64,000 nucleotides of DNA from Pratylenchus scribneri (taxonomy: Eukaryota; Nematoda; Chromadorea; Rhabditida; Pratylenchidae): the NCBI GenBank assembly GCA_030063045.1, contig JAQSEB010000121.1, positions 248,001 to 312,000 on the forward strand. Direction: 5' to 3'. Positions 12,901-24,004 of this stretch are shown here, in pieces (position 1 is the stretch's first letter; every line of letters starts with the position of its first letter). Below the pieces are notes generated by a model, which was not told the DNA's origin, made no database searches, and saw nothing but the letters and a program-made list of their open reading frames with translations. A program made the position numbers and the translations under genes.

Positions 12901-15900
12901 TCCGCAACATATTTTTTTAACCAAATCATGTTTTCTGATTCAAAATATTTTTTTTCAAAATTTTTCCACTATTCCCTAATCCCTATATGTTTTTAAATTT
13001 TTTTTTTGTAATTTACAACATCTTTATAAATTTTATTTTTAGATGCCAAATATATTTTAAATCAAAAATGTTTTTTAATCAAAATTAGTTTTAACTAATC
13101 AGAAATGATTTTGAAACATGTTTTACCCCAAAAACATTTTAGACTAAAAATCTTAGATGAAAAAATTTTTTGGGATGGGCTTCTAATAGGAAGTGAGCTT
13201 CTTTTCAAATAGAGAATTTACGGTATACAGTATTTTATTAAGTGATATATATTTTTAAGATTGGCGCTGAGCAAATTGATGCCATCAGCATGGAATTGTA
13301 TAAAAAGATGAAAGCCATCCTGAATACTCATTCAGTGGCACAATTAGATTTGTTGGAGACTGCTATAAAATTGGAAAAGTCAAGCAAATTGGATGAGGGC
13401 CACATTTGTTTTTTAACCCACTTGCGCGAGTCCATTTTTTACACATTCCTTTCGGCCTCATCCCGTCAAAAAAGCTACAATTTAAGGGTTTGACGTTTTT
13501 TCATGGGATTCATTGAGTCCTGTTTTTATAAGATTCCAATTTTTATTTTCTTTTTATATTTTTTATTATACTCAATTTTAATAATAAAAATGAAACAAAA
13601 TTTGTTCTTTCGAATTTTACGAACCAAATCATTTTTACTTATGAAATATCAGCTTTAATTTATTTGAGACCAGTTTAAATTTCCTAATCGATTTGAGAAA
13701 GAATTAGCAGATTTGATGGAAAATTAAAAAAAATATATCTTTAAAAAATCAAAATAGGACAGAATCAGGCGCAATTTTTCGGGTCATTTCCGTCTCGTCC
13801 ACATTTCCGTCTCACCAATTTTGACGAACCATAGTACCATAGCTCATCAGCCAAATTGACCAATCAAATGATCTATAAAAGTAAATTTTATAGCAGTAAA
13901 TATTAGTTATCTATTAGTATATTGATCATCCAAAACTCTAATGTTATGGCCCAGGTTATGGACATAAATAAATGCAATTTTTCAAAGTTTTTGACCACAA
14001 ATTGACCAAAATTTTACATACATTTTTGGGTGTTCAATATATCATTAGATAGCCAATAAATGGTGCTATATTAAATGTATTTTAGATCATTTAAATTGGT
14101 AATAGGTGGCGATCTACAGCTCGTAAAAATCGCGGAGACGGAAGTGACGTGACTGAAATGTCCCTTGCCGGCAATTTTGTTGTTTTTTTTTGCAATAACT
14201 TTTTCATTATCTAAATCTTGATTGCTTCATAGAAATATCTTAACACTTAATTCAATTTGTAAAATTTTAATTTTTTTTTGGTTAAGAATTTTGCATTGGA
14301 GTTTGAACAAAAATGGTGGAGAGAATTCGGTATTATTTTGCCTGAAGCTAAAGGAGAAGAAGAATATATTTTTTCACATAATGTTGATGGGAAAATTATT
14401 GCCCAAATTTGGATGGAAAAAGCAAATTGGTGCTACGATGAAAGTCAGGATAGAAACAAATTTGTGTACAAATACAAGGTATGGGGAACATCCCAAATTT
14501 TGACAAATGAAGGCTTTCATATTTTAAATTTAAATTTCAAATACTTTAAACTTTTTTTTTAAAATTTAATTTGGCATTTCTTTTTTTTTGGCCATTTTAA
14601 TGTTTTTTCGAAAATTATTCTTTCAAAAATCCCATTTTGATATAAAATTTCAGTTTGAAAGGCAAGATCAACAATTTTCGACACTGAAGATATTATTAAA
14701 AGAAAATTTGGCATTTTCAAGAGATTTGAAAAAATTTATGGAGAGGAATGAAAATGAATCAAAAGCTCACTACAGTGTTAAGTTGATGCGAATTCTTGGT
14801 GTCCAACTGTCCAAAAAATTTATTTTAGAATTTTCAAATTTGGTGAAAATTGGTAAAGTTTTAATATTTAATCATTGTGTTAAGGAGTATAAAACCATTT
14901 AAGAAATTCATTGAAATTGGCAGACCAAAATTTGACCATAATTTTCAGATCGAAATTCGCGGACCTGACAAAATACAATTTTTTTTTAAAGGAATTGACT
15001 AATAAAATATCTAAATTCATCAGCTCAAAAATAAAAAAATATATAATCAATAGAAAATAATAAATTCAGCAAAACTGGCAACATTTTCGAATTTATAAAC
15101 ATGTCATTTTTAAATTTAATTTGTCTTTCCTTATTCTGTTGAAATACAATCAAAATTGAATCTATTTATATCTATTTTATTCCGCTGATTGTTGGGATTA
15201 TAATTTGGGTTTAGATTTTGGAGCATAGAGAAAAAAAGGAAGCCAAGACTCTGTATAGGATCCGCAAATTTCGATCGACATATTTCTTATTGCCATTATT
15301 ATAAAAACATTTTAATTTTTAACACTAATTTTTTTAATTTTTAAATATTCTTTTGAGCCAGTTTTTAAATCTATTAAAATAACCGTTTTTCGGCTGTTAC
15401 GATAATTGGGGAGTGACACTTGGAAACGAAACGGTCTTATGTCAAAGGTTGTAAATGTAAAGCTGCCGTGCCAATTTATATGACATTTTATTTGGCATAA
15501 AATTAGGCTACAAAATGATATCAAAAATATTGGCCAAAGTTTAATATTCACCGAATTATGGCCAAAAAATCATTGGTTTAATTAAAATTTTGTTCCTGGC
15601 CGTTTTTTGGCCATAATTCGGTGAATATTATAAACTTTGGCCAATGCTTTTGATATCATTTTGTAGCCTAATTTTATGCCAAATAAAATGTCATAATAAG
15701 CCATGCAGCTTTACGGCCTTTGACGTCAGACCGTTCCATAACCAATGTCGCGTCCCCAATTGTCATACAGCCGTTTTTCGGGCTACAAACAAGAAAGTTT
15801 TTTTTTGGAATTCTTCAGAAAAAATTTTTTAATACTGGTGGATTTTATTGGAAAAATGTTTAGTGCCTCAAAATCTTCACAATTTCTCTACGACCGTTTT

Positions 15901-18900
15901 TTTGTGATGCCATTTTTGATATTAATTTATTTGCGGACTACCAAAGCCGAAAATATGGCTTGCAAGAATTCCTCTACTTCTTTTACTACTACGCCATAAT
16001 GGAAGCAATTGAACATTTTTATAATGTATATTCCAATGAAATACGAAAAATAAAGGATAAATCCGATAAAAGGACTGTAATTGGTGAATTATCGGATATA
16101 GGGCGTTTAAAAGAGGAACTCGGCAAGTGCCATAATTCGGTGGAGAGCACTAAAATGTCGGCATCTATGGGTCAAGAATTGGTCATCAGATGTATAAGGG
16201 ATGTGTATTGTCAATGGCAAAATTTGTACTACAAAGTGAATTTTGTGTCATTGAATGAGCGAAAAAAATTTGAAGAGGATTTGTACTTTTTTGGAGGGGA
16301 GGAATGCGATCGATTGATAAGTTTTTTTTTCCTAAAATTATAAAAAATAACTATTCCATCCTTATTAGCCTCAATTTTAGAATATATTTTTGAAAAGTAC
16401 ATATTGTTTAGAAATCTCCTTTCTTTTGGCTAAAAATCTAATTTATCAAGGGCAAAAACTTTTATTCATGTAAAAATGAAGAAATTCAATTTATAAAAAT
16501 TATTTTTTGTCTATTTCTCGGTACTTATCGGTTTTTGGAAGTCCTCTTTTTTCCTCAAAGAAGAGAAAGTGGGGGAAAATTGAAGGGTCCCCTTTAGGTT
16601 GTTAGGGATGGGGTTGGGGTTATGTGAGGTGATTTTTACCCCATCACATCCGTAACCTATCCCTGAATAATCCTGACCCTGATCCTTATGATGATGATGA
16701 TGATCCATAGGGAAGAGGGGACCCTTCACTTTTTCCTCTTTGAGAAAAAAAGGTTGGTCGACACTTGCGGACGAAACGGTCTGGAGCCGAAGGTGGTAAA
16801 GCTGTTGTGGAATTGTTTATGGCATATTATTAGGCATAAAATTAGCTACAAAATGACATTAAAAGCATTGGCCAATGTTGAATATTCACCGAGTTATGGC
16901 CAAAAAACCATTAAAATCGCAATTTTAATTAAAACAACGGTTTTTTGGCCATAGCTCGTTGAATACTCAATTTTGGCCAAAACTTTTGATGTCATTTTGT
17001 AGCTAATTTTATGCCTAATAATATGCTATAAACAATGCCATTCCAGCTTTACCACCCTCGGCTGCATACCGTTTCGTCCGCAAATGTCGGGTCCGCAAGT
17101 GTCTCATTACGGAAAAAGGGGGACCTAAACCCGATAAACTGTTTATCATATTAGATGTAAATTTGAAAAAGTAAAAATTTTTAAGTTCCCATCAAATGAT
17201 TGGCTATATTTTTTGCTCCAAATAATTCGATATTAGCGAAATTCAATATATTTTTTCCTGTCTATAATTCTATTTTTTACATAAGAGGTATGCACGGCAA
17301 TATGTTCTCAGACATATTGGAACGGAATCCAAATGCGGGTAAAAAATTCTACAAGATGTATACTGAAATATATGATGGTCAGTTTTTGTCGTTTTTATCT
17401 ATAGAAAGGATGGTATTTAATTTTGCGAAAAAAAAACATTGAAAATTGCTAAAAGAGTTTATAACGGTTTAAAGGTTTGTCCTAGACCACCAAATCTTAT
17501 ACCCAATTAGATCTCGTCAAGAGGCGTCGATTGGTATATAATTTGTCGTAGTTTGATCAAAAATTAGGAATTTTAAAACGTCTAAACCATGAGAAATAAT
17601 GTATTTTTCTTAACAAGCTCTACCTAATGGTATAATGTTTGTAAATTTTGGACAAACTGTTAAACCATTATAAACGTTTTGCAATTCATTTCTCTATTCG
17701 CAATTTTAAATATTTTCCTTTATCGAAATTTTCTCATTGATTTTAATTTTATAATAGAAGCAACAAAAAGTTTAATAAACTGGTCATTTAATTCGGAAAT
17801 TGAGGATAGGGGAAACAAAGTGATGTTGAAAGTGACCAATACTTCGCCCAATTATGAAAGAAAATTTCGACAAATACAATTGGAAAGAAATAACATTAGT
17901 GGTAAGTATTCAGCAAAAAAGGGTTTATTTTTGTAATAATTAATTTTTTCGTAAAATTTTTATTTGAAAAAATAAGTGTAAATCATTTACTATCAAAATT
18001 TATTGTCGAAAATAAAAATCGATTTGAATTTGAACAATTTAATATTGATCAAACCAAGAAAAATTAATTTGAAATAGTTTTATTTTAATGTTTGCTTTTT
18101 TAAACTATTATAATTATTTAGACATTTTTCTAATAATTTCGATAATTTTTAGACAAATTCGCTGACCGACAAAATGCCTTTGCCTAAAGAGTTTTTGACT
18201 TCTAATAAATCAGAAACCGGTTTTAGACAATCCAAATATTATGCAAATTTTGTAGATCATATCGACATGCGTCTTTTTTGATATAAATATTTCTTAGTTT
18301 AAATTGAAAATGAGCGAGTTAAACCTTAAACCATAGTTCCGGTTTTTGGTTTTAAACTCTAATTTTGGGCCAAAACCTGTCATTTTATATAACATTTTAT
18401 TTGTCTCGATAGATTTTATTAATTGGTAAAAAATGGCAAATATATTTTTTTTGTCCCCTATTTCAATTTTTTTTGTCCCCAATATTTTGGAACATTTTTT
18501 CTGTCCCCAATTTTAATTCTTTTTGTCCCCAATTGATTTCCCTTCTTCTCTGCTCCTCCCTCATGCCTATCTCTCATCCCCTTTGCTCTCTTGCTTACAT
18601 AAACGGTTCCAGGGGTGCGCGGAAGTCAAAAAGAAGGTGCGCGGGATATCCGGATATATGGGGATTAAGGAGGATTAAGGGGGATTAAGCCTCGAAATGG
18701 ATGTGAAATGGCCCGGAAGGACACTGGAAGGTCAGGGAAGTGTAATATAGGCCCGGAGTGTGCACGGGATATAACCGGATATATGGGGATTAAGGTGGAT
18801 TTGGGGGATTAAGCCGAATTAAGCTTAGTTAGGGGCTAGGGATTAGGGTTATGTTTAGGGGCGGCATGGGATCTAGGGGTTTAGGGGTACGGAGCACTCG

Positions 18901-21900
18901 GAATATAGCCGGATATAGGGGGATTAAGGTGGATAAAGGAGGATTAAGCCGGATTAAGCTTAGTTGGGGCTAGGGATTAGGGTTAGGGGTTCGGAGCATA
19001 GGAATCTCGCGAAGCCGGAAGCAAAACAGCCCAAACCGGGCTCGCGCCCATCGATTCCAGGCTTTAATCCGGCTTAATCCCCCAAATCCACCTTAATCCC
19101 CATATATCCGGTTATATCCCGTGCACACTCCGGGCCTATATTACACTTCCCTGACCTTCCAGTGTCCTTCCGGGCCATTTCACATCCATTTCGAGGCTTA
19201 ATCCCCCTTAATCCTCCTTAATCCCCATATATCCGGATATCCCGCGCACCTTCTTTTTGACTTCCGCGCACCCCTGGAACCATTTATGTAAGCAAGAGAG
19301 CAAAGGGGATGAGAGATAAGCATGAAGAAAAGAGCAGAGAAGAAGGGAAATCAATTGGGGACAAAAAGAATTGAAATTGGGGACAGAAAAAATGTTCCAA
19401 ATTATTGGGGACAAAAAAAATTGAAATAGGGGACAAAAAAAATTGACATCCGTAAAAAATTTGTAAGTTTTAAAAAGTAAAAATCTCTGATTTATTAGAA
19501 TTAAAAACTATTGTAGACATTTTGTAGGGGGTTACCGACCAGTTTAAATATTATTTTAATCTTAATTTAAATGAATAATTTTAAAAAAAATAAATTTTCA
19601 TTTTTACAGAAAAATATGTTGACAGTTGGAAACCATATTTATTAGAACACAATTCACACAATTCGGCTGATTGGCAATTAATTCAATCCAGGGTGGCACG
19701 TTCCATCAGTAAAGCAACAATGAAATTACTTTTTCGTGCACTGCAATCGCCCAGTAATAAAATGTTTAAAATGGCTGGAAAGGAACAAGCTGTGGATGCT
19801 TTAAATACTTTTCAAAATGCTCAAAAAATTTCGACGCTGGAAAAAATGTTCAAAGAAATTGTGGAAAAAATTGAAAAAAAGGAAATTAAACCATTGGAAG
19901 ATTTGTGCCAGTTGCTGGTTTTAAGGCAGCATTTACATTTTACAATTGAAAAAATGGGTGATGAGCAGGTAAAAAAGAATCCGGAATTGCAGGAAATAAT
20001 CGAGCAATACGGGCAAATACACAAATCGAATGTGCCCTTTGATGAAGGTTTGTCCATATATTTTATATGGGTTACGATTTTTTTTTCCAACAAAAATTAC
20101 TTTTTTTTACCAACAAGACGCATATTTGTATTTAGCTTTAGAGGTATTTTTGACTTCTAATAAGGTTATTATTTTTTAATAAAAAAAATTACTTTTTTAT
20201 CAACAAGAAAGTTTTAGACTTCTAATAAATCAGAAGCCGGTTTTGATCCCTACAAACCTTATACTATTTTGTAGATCTTATCGAGACGCATCGATTAGTA
20301 TAAAAATGTCAAGTCTGGCCTATAATTTAAGAGTTAAACCGCTTAAACCACAATTTAGTTTTTTTTTGTTTTAAACACATCAATTTTGTACCAAAACCTC
20401 ACATTTTTATATACCATTCGATGTGTCTTGATGTGATTAAACAAATTGATATAAGATTTGTGTGATCTAAAATCAGTTTCGGATTTTCGTCCCTGTCCCC
20501 GGTCCCGTGGCGATCGTCAGCCCTGCAGTTCCCCTCCTCACCCACGCGAAACCGGGACCAGCTCGTCCCCGTCGACCCTCCCCGTCCCCTGTTTTATTGC
20601 ACCCTAATTTCATGTAATACTAAAATTCAAATTGATGCAAATTTTTCTAGCTTCGCTTTATTTTTTTAAATGCTCATTGATTTAGTTAAAAAAAAACAAT
20701 AAAAACATTTTTTATAGAAGTGACCGCTGGCATGCTAATAACGCTGAATGATTTGGATGGGTATTGCCAAGATGAGAAGAGACGTGAAGAACTATTCCGA
20801 AAACATCGATATGAAGTGGAGAATATGGTGGCCAATCAATTGAAAATAATCTTCTTCACGCATGCATTTTACCGCATGACAAAACATAATTTTCATTTGT
20901 TGGTGGATTTGCCCGCAAAATTGATCAAAATAGCGGGTGTCTCTGGATTCATGAACATCGCCCGGGTTCATCCATTAATTATGACAAATTGTGAGATAAT
21001 AGACCAATTTTATTAATATAATTTTTCCCTAAGTTTTCAATATGGAAACCGTCCATGCTATTTTTTTCCATCTGGAAAAAGTTGATGAAGAAAAAGAAAA
21101 GCAACAACAAAACTCGGAAAATATTGAAAGAACATTTGCTGATTTATTAGATCGAAAAAAACATCTCATAATGCTCGATTCAATTTTATTCCAGCTCAAA
21201 TTTCCATATCCTAAAATAAGTAAAAAAATATTATCAAAAATCATTTACATAAAAATTTGCAGCAGAAATTAGTGCAGAGAAGCAAGAAAATGTGTTCACA
21301 AATGAAGAAATTGAGAAAAGGAATAAAATTGAGCGAACCAAAAGTGAGGGAATGAACATATTGATGGAATGGTTGGACAATAGTAATATGGAAAAAACGA
21401 TCAAAGTGAAGACGATGACCCAGGAAGAAATGGAAAAACAGAATGAATTAGACGAAATGGCCTATTCGGCAATTGGTCTACTGATCGCTCGATTGATAAC
21501 TAAGTAGGTAGAAAATATGGTACTCTTGACTTATACGATGTTTTTTATTTCTAATCGGATCGGGGTGCGTGATAGCTCATTCGAAAGAGCTTGAAAAACT
21601 GAGTCGATCTAGGGGTGGGAGAAATTCGGAAAACCCCGGGGGGCTGAGATACAGTATGCCGAAATTTGAAAAAATGAAGGGTCCCCCTATGGGTTGAAAT
21701 CGAAAAAATTTTTTGAAAATTTTTTCGGTCAAAATATATATTAATCGACGCGACTCGATGAGAGAAGCTCAAATCTACCGTCGGTTTCACATAAAAATCA
21801 AAATTAAGAAATTTATGATCATTTTAATCTCGCTGGAATGTGTTGGAACTGCGGAGGAATGTAAGAGTGGAGTCCGGAGTGTGCGTAGCCGAAGCGCGGG

Positions 21901-22603
21901 AACTGGACGAGCTTGTGGCGAGCGAAGCGAGCCACAAGCTCGACTGGTCGCGCGGAGGCGGAGCACACGGAGGAGTCCACTCTGAAATGCCCACCGGAGC
22001 AGTTCCAATCCGTATTTCCTTTGCGCGACTTTAATTCAAGTTACTGTAACTCAGCCCCGGGGGGTTTTCCGAATTTCTCCCACCCCTAGATCGACTCAGT
22101 TTTTCGAGCTCTTTCGAATGAGCTATCACTCACCCCGATCCGATTAGAAATAAAAAACATCGTATACGTCCAAAAATTCGAAAATATAAATGCGTTATCG
22201 CAAATTTCTAAAACTGGCTTAAATTTAATATTAAATTAATTTTTAATTTTGATAATTTATCGAAAATTTTATTAAAATTTTACCTAATATGCTATAAACC
22301 AATAATAAGTTAAAAGCTGTTTTGAATCTATTTTGAAAATTTAAATAAAATTAAATTTTAATCGGTTTAACAAGTTTAGAATTTATTAGAATTTTTAATT
22401 TTTCATAACAAAGGGATGAAGAAAACACAATTCGTGGGCTGGAAATTGGCAATGATGGCGCAAATGCATCTGCTGATATAGCACAAGTAGAAAATTGGCG
22501 AAAACAATGGAGGAATTACACATTGGAAACATTAAAGAAATTGGAATTGGAAGAAGCGAAGAACATTGAGGATAAAAAAGGCAATGGAAAGGTAGAGAAG
22601 TGA
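6955..22603 (+). CDS. Very long multi-exon gene: tandem EndoG-type nuclease domains fused to a long helical region
   Basis: Exons with fully matching phases: 6955-7121, 7983-8130, 8595-8931, 9021-9109, 9155-9331, 9502-9647, 9931-10033, 10131-10427, 11089-11557, 11823-12074, 12447-12631, 13260-13487, 14287-14478, 14654-14842, 15864-16320, 17288-17377, 17758-17901, 19610-20047, 20718-20990, 21034-21219, 21263-21503, 22414-22603 (stop TGA). That is about 1,665 residues without the unresolved 5' end. Exons 1-3 look like a worn nuclease domain and exons 4-8 are the clear one. Exons 9-10 are Lys/Glu/Gln-rich with KGKRKRKDKGKRKK, a likely nuclear-type or nucleic-acid-binding basic run. Exons 11-22 are predicted helical with no known motif. 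Alternatives: the gene could end at TGA 13491-13493 after exon 12 and a second gene begin at 14287. The donor of exon 14 (GTGAAA, versus GTAAAG ten bases on) was chosen for frame. Introns are packed with MITEs. Confidence 0.6.
7460..7735. repeat. TCATCA/TTC microsatellite in an intron
   Basis: Imperfect trinucleotide array (CATCAT, TCTTCTTCA, CTCATC) that leaves both strands open in all phases. The long hydrophobic frame it gives on one strand and the Met/Lys-rich frame on the other are artefacts. It lies between nuclease-gene exons 1 and 2, followed by a run of 11 C at 7784-7794. Confidence 0.95.
7983..8931 (+). other. First nuclease-like domain, degenerate (part of the long gene)
   Basis: These two exons read FMLTGAITVLDMKPIVGKK, where EndoG has the TGPLFLP...VIGK region, and then THFCTSLFIVENDGKIG, which lines up with the THFFKVLILEAAGGQIE region of EndoG. 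The preceding exon (6955-7121) reads RTGKVEWRLVEI and then NAAIEKKFIPAMTAYAK, which could match the Asn-containing helix. The alignment is by eye and weak in identity, but the order and spacing of blocks match the domain that follows. No DRGH equivalent is confidently seen, so it is probably catalytically dead. Confidence 0.4.
9021..10427 (+). other. Second EndoG-like nuclease domain (DNA/RNA non-specific endonuclease fold)
   Basis: Blocks in order: FMVEYDPRKLVAHWLLERL (9158 on), matching the YD..R..A.WV.E.L entry of EndoG. Then LNHGHLAGFRAH, with NHGH at 9514-9525 where the family has DRGH. Then YPNSVPQDRKINSGYW..IEEY, equal to N.APQ...N...W..LE.Y. Then YVYTGPLYIP (9965 on) and VVGKKKIMAVPTHLFKTIF (10131 on). 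The His of DRGH, the metal-binding Asn (INSGYW) and the downstream Glu are kept, while the Asp and Arg of DRGH are replaced. The domain ends in an acidic insert (eight Glu in a row) that EndoG lacks. Mitochondrial EndoG homologues such as nematode CPS-6 degrade nuclear DNA in cell death; whether this relative is active is unknown. Confidence 0.85.
10560..10930. other. Intronic segment with CCTAA-like tracts and a 31-bp direct repeat
   Basis: Intron between 10427 and 11089. It includes AAACCCTAAAACATC, CTAGCCCTAATCTAAATTAG and two adjacent copies of a unit beginning TTGGAATATAGACTTGACTA (10848-10910). It looks like a degraded inserted element. Confidence 0.5.
13770..14165. mobile_element. MITE-like element with TCATTTCCGTCTC ends
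   Basis: The left end has GGGTCATTTCCGTCTCGTCC and the right end GGAGACGGAAGTGACGTGAC in opposite orientation. The interior is AT-rich. It lies in the intron between 13487 and 14287. I see a single copy in this window. Confidence 0.5.
15384..15790. mobile_element. MITE-G copy (palindromic, diverged)
   Basis: Left arm GTTTTTCGGCTGTTACGATA then AACGAAACGGTCTTATGTCA; the right arm repeats these inverted (GGTCTGACGTCAAAGG on the other strand, then GCCGTTTTTCGGGC). The centre holds AATTCGGTGAATATTA on both arms. It interrupts the intron before exon 15864-16320. Confidence 0.8.
16535..16757. repeat. Short inverted repeat around AAGGGTCCCC / GGGGACCCTT
   Basis: The left arm ends GAAGGGTCCCCTTTAGG and the right arm starts AGAGGGGACCCTTCACTTTT, with further pairing of TTTTTTCCTCAAAGA and TCTTTGAGAAAAAA. 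The loop contains GGGATGGGGTTGGGGTTATG. It directly abuts the MITE-G copy at 16758. Confidence 0.7.
16758..17103. mobile_element. MITE-G copy (palindrome)
   Basis: Near-perfect foldback with ends GACACTTGCGGACGAAACGG and its inverse CCGTTTCGTCCGCAAATGTC. Inner landmarks GTAAAGCTGTTGTGGAATTG and TATGGCCAAAAAACC are mirrored across an AATTTTAATTAAAACAACGG centre. The copy at 35351 is the same family. Confidence 0.9.
17460..17685. mobile_element. MITE-A2 copy
   Basis: Contains ATAACGGTTTAAAGG, AGATCTCGTCAAGAGGCGTC, GATTGGTATATAATTTGTCG and the mirrored AAACGTTTTGC end. It is in the intron between 17377 and 17758. Related to the copies at 40575, 41012 and 59015. Confidence 0.75.
18195..19530. 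mobile_element. MITE-A copy split by a nested foldback element
   Basis: The left part (18195-18440) starts TTGACTTCTAATAAATCAG and runs to ATTAATTGGTAAAAAATGGC. The right part (19452-19530) resumes with GTAAAAAATTTGTAAG and ends CTGATTTATTAGAATTAAAA, the mirror of the left end. Between them sits the 1-kb foldback described separately. The nesting order shows that the foldback arrived later. Confidence 0.8.
18448..19446. mobile_element. 1-kb foldback element with long near-identical arms
   Basis: Two arms of about 380 bp (18448-18830 and 19060-19446) are inverted copies. Outer ends are rich in TTTTTGTCCCC units (three on each side). Next come CTTCTCTGCTCCTCCCTC-type sequence, GGTGCGCGGGATATCCGG, and repeated GGGGATTAAGGxGGATTAAG units. 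The loop holds TTAGGGGCTAGGGATTAGGG tracts. There is no coding capacity. The few mismatches between arms suggest youth or gene conversion. Confidence 0.9.
20160..20595. mobile_element. MITE-A copy followed by a GC-rich insert
   Basis: 20160-20485 carries ACTTCTAATAAATCAGAAGC, AACCTTATACTATTTTGTAG, ATCGAGACGCATCGATTAG and the mirrored right arm with GATTTGTGTGATCTAAAATC. It is followed by 20490-20590, a GC-rich stretch (GTCCCCGGTCCCGTGGCGAT, GTCCCCGTCGACCCTCCCCG) quite unlike its surroundings. Both are inside the intron 20048-20717. Confidence 0.75.
21533..22166. mobile_element. MITE-E copy, 634 bp, with GC-rich palindromic core
   Basis: Terminal inverted repeats begin ATACGATGTTTTTTATTTCT and end with the exact inverse. 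They continue with GGATCGGGGTGCGTGATAGC and CTAGGGGTGGGAGAAATTCG over more than 110 bp. The core (about 21835-22020) has GGACTCCxxxxTGTGCGTAGCC, the hairpin CTTGTGGCGAGCGAAGCGAG and AAATGCCCACCGGAGCAGTT, shared with the element at 43288. It lies in the last intron of the long gene. Confidence 0.9.
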
Positions 22604-22721
22604 AAAAAGAGAAGTATGATGATCATCTTCTTTTTAAAATTAAAAATGGCATTGAAAAATTCTAAAAAAAAAACACATTTTTTTAATCTCTATAGTAAAC
22701 ATTATTTATTTCGCATAAGTT

Positions 22722-23312
22722 TTTTTGCCTCCTCAATTCGGTTCGTTTTTGCCTTTATTTTATTGCAAAAAGTTTCTTTATTAGTAAAATTTATTTTAGG
22801 GACTAATAAGATTAGGTATAGGGGTTATGGTATAGGCGTCATGGGATTAGGGGCTAAGATTAGGTATAGGGGTTATGGTATAGGCATCATGGGATTAGGG
22901 TTAGGGGCTAGTGATATATATGGGTAAGGGCTTGGTCATAAACTTGTTGAGTTATCATAGGTTTTTTGGCCATAACTCAGTAGCCCAATGGGCCAATTTA
23001 CATGATAAAAACTTCAAATAATAGCTTTTTTCTAGAGACCGGCCCCGGGCCAGATTTTGTGGGATTTGCGGGATTTTGTGGGACCGGATTTTTGCGGGAT
23101 TATCCCGCACCGGATCCGTCCCGCAAAAAATTGGAGAAAAAAAAATCCGGTCAGGAATCCCGCAGATGACATTTTGCCGGTCTCTACTTATTTCCTCGGC
23201 TATCAAATGGTATATTGAGCCCTATATCTAACTTTAATACTAAAAAATGTTGTAGGGAAAATCTTTTTCAATAAATTAGAGGCAAAAAAACCGAATTAGA
23301 GAGGCAAAAATC
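22722..23312. mobile_element. Palindromic element with GCCTC..AATTCGGTT ends, with a nested small palindrome
   Basis: Left end TTTTTTGCCTCCTCAATTCG; the right end has the inverse (ACCGAATTAGAGAGGCAAAA). The inside has two copies of a TTAGGTATAGGGGTTATGGT unit (telomere-like). A second, GC-rich palindrome at 23036-23190 starts AGAGACCGGC and ends GCCGGTCTCT, and holds many GCGGGATT/AATCCCGC repeats. The related element at 58125 shares the outer ends. Confidence 0.8.
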
Positions 23313-24000
23313 TTCATGTTTTATCAATTCGAGAATAAAAATTTATAAAATTATGTGTGAGAGAAAAGGTATATTTGGAATTTGGATTAACTTATTCCTG
23401 CTGGTCGATAAATTAATTTGGCGCAGTTCGATTCCATAATAGTACAAAACAATGCTCTTACATAATAAAATTTTTAATTTTTTTATTTAAATAATTATAA
23501 ATAATAAACAAAAGTTTTGAACAGTTGTCTGAATAAAATGAAAATGGACATTCCAAAAGAAGCAATTTGTTTGAATAAGAATTGAAGATCAGGCAATATG
23601 CCCAAAAGGAATATCAAAGAGAGTTAGATTTTCCATTTGGGCATTTTTCCTTTCCTCACTCCCCCCCCCCCCCCCCCCCAGTCGATTACTGTACAGTGTA
23701 CACATATCGATATTGACATTTTCTCTACCTTTTCTTCAGCCATGTTATTACAATTCAATTTAGTTTTGGTTGTTTATTGGCCTTTCATCAATAAGTTTAC
23801 GCGATGTTTTCCCAAATAAATAAAATGTCAAATTGATCATTAAATATATGTATATGTACATCATATAAATGCTCGCATGCTCATCAGCAGAGGCTCAATT
23901 TAACCCTTCAATCGCATCTTCGAATCCTTCTAACATTTTTTGGCACTCGACTCACTCAAGAATTTCGATCATTTTTATGGCTTTATTCTCTTCTTCCTTC
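23313..24000. other. Intergenic region with a run of 19 C
   Basis: AT-rich sequence broken by C19 at 23661-23679. No exon with believable splice sites was found. It separates the long gene from the promoter region of gene B. Confidence 0.6.
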
Positions 24001-24004
24001 TTTC

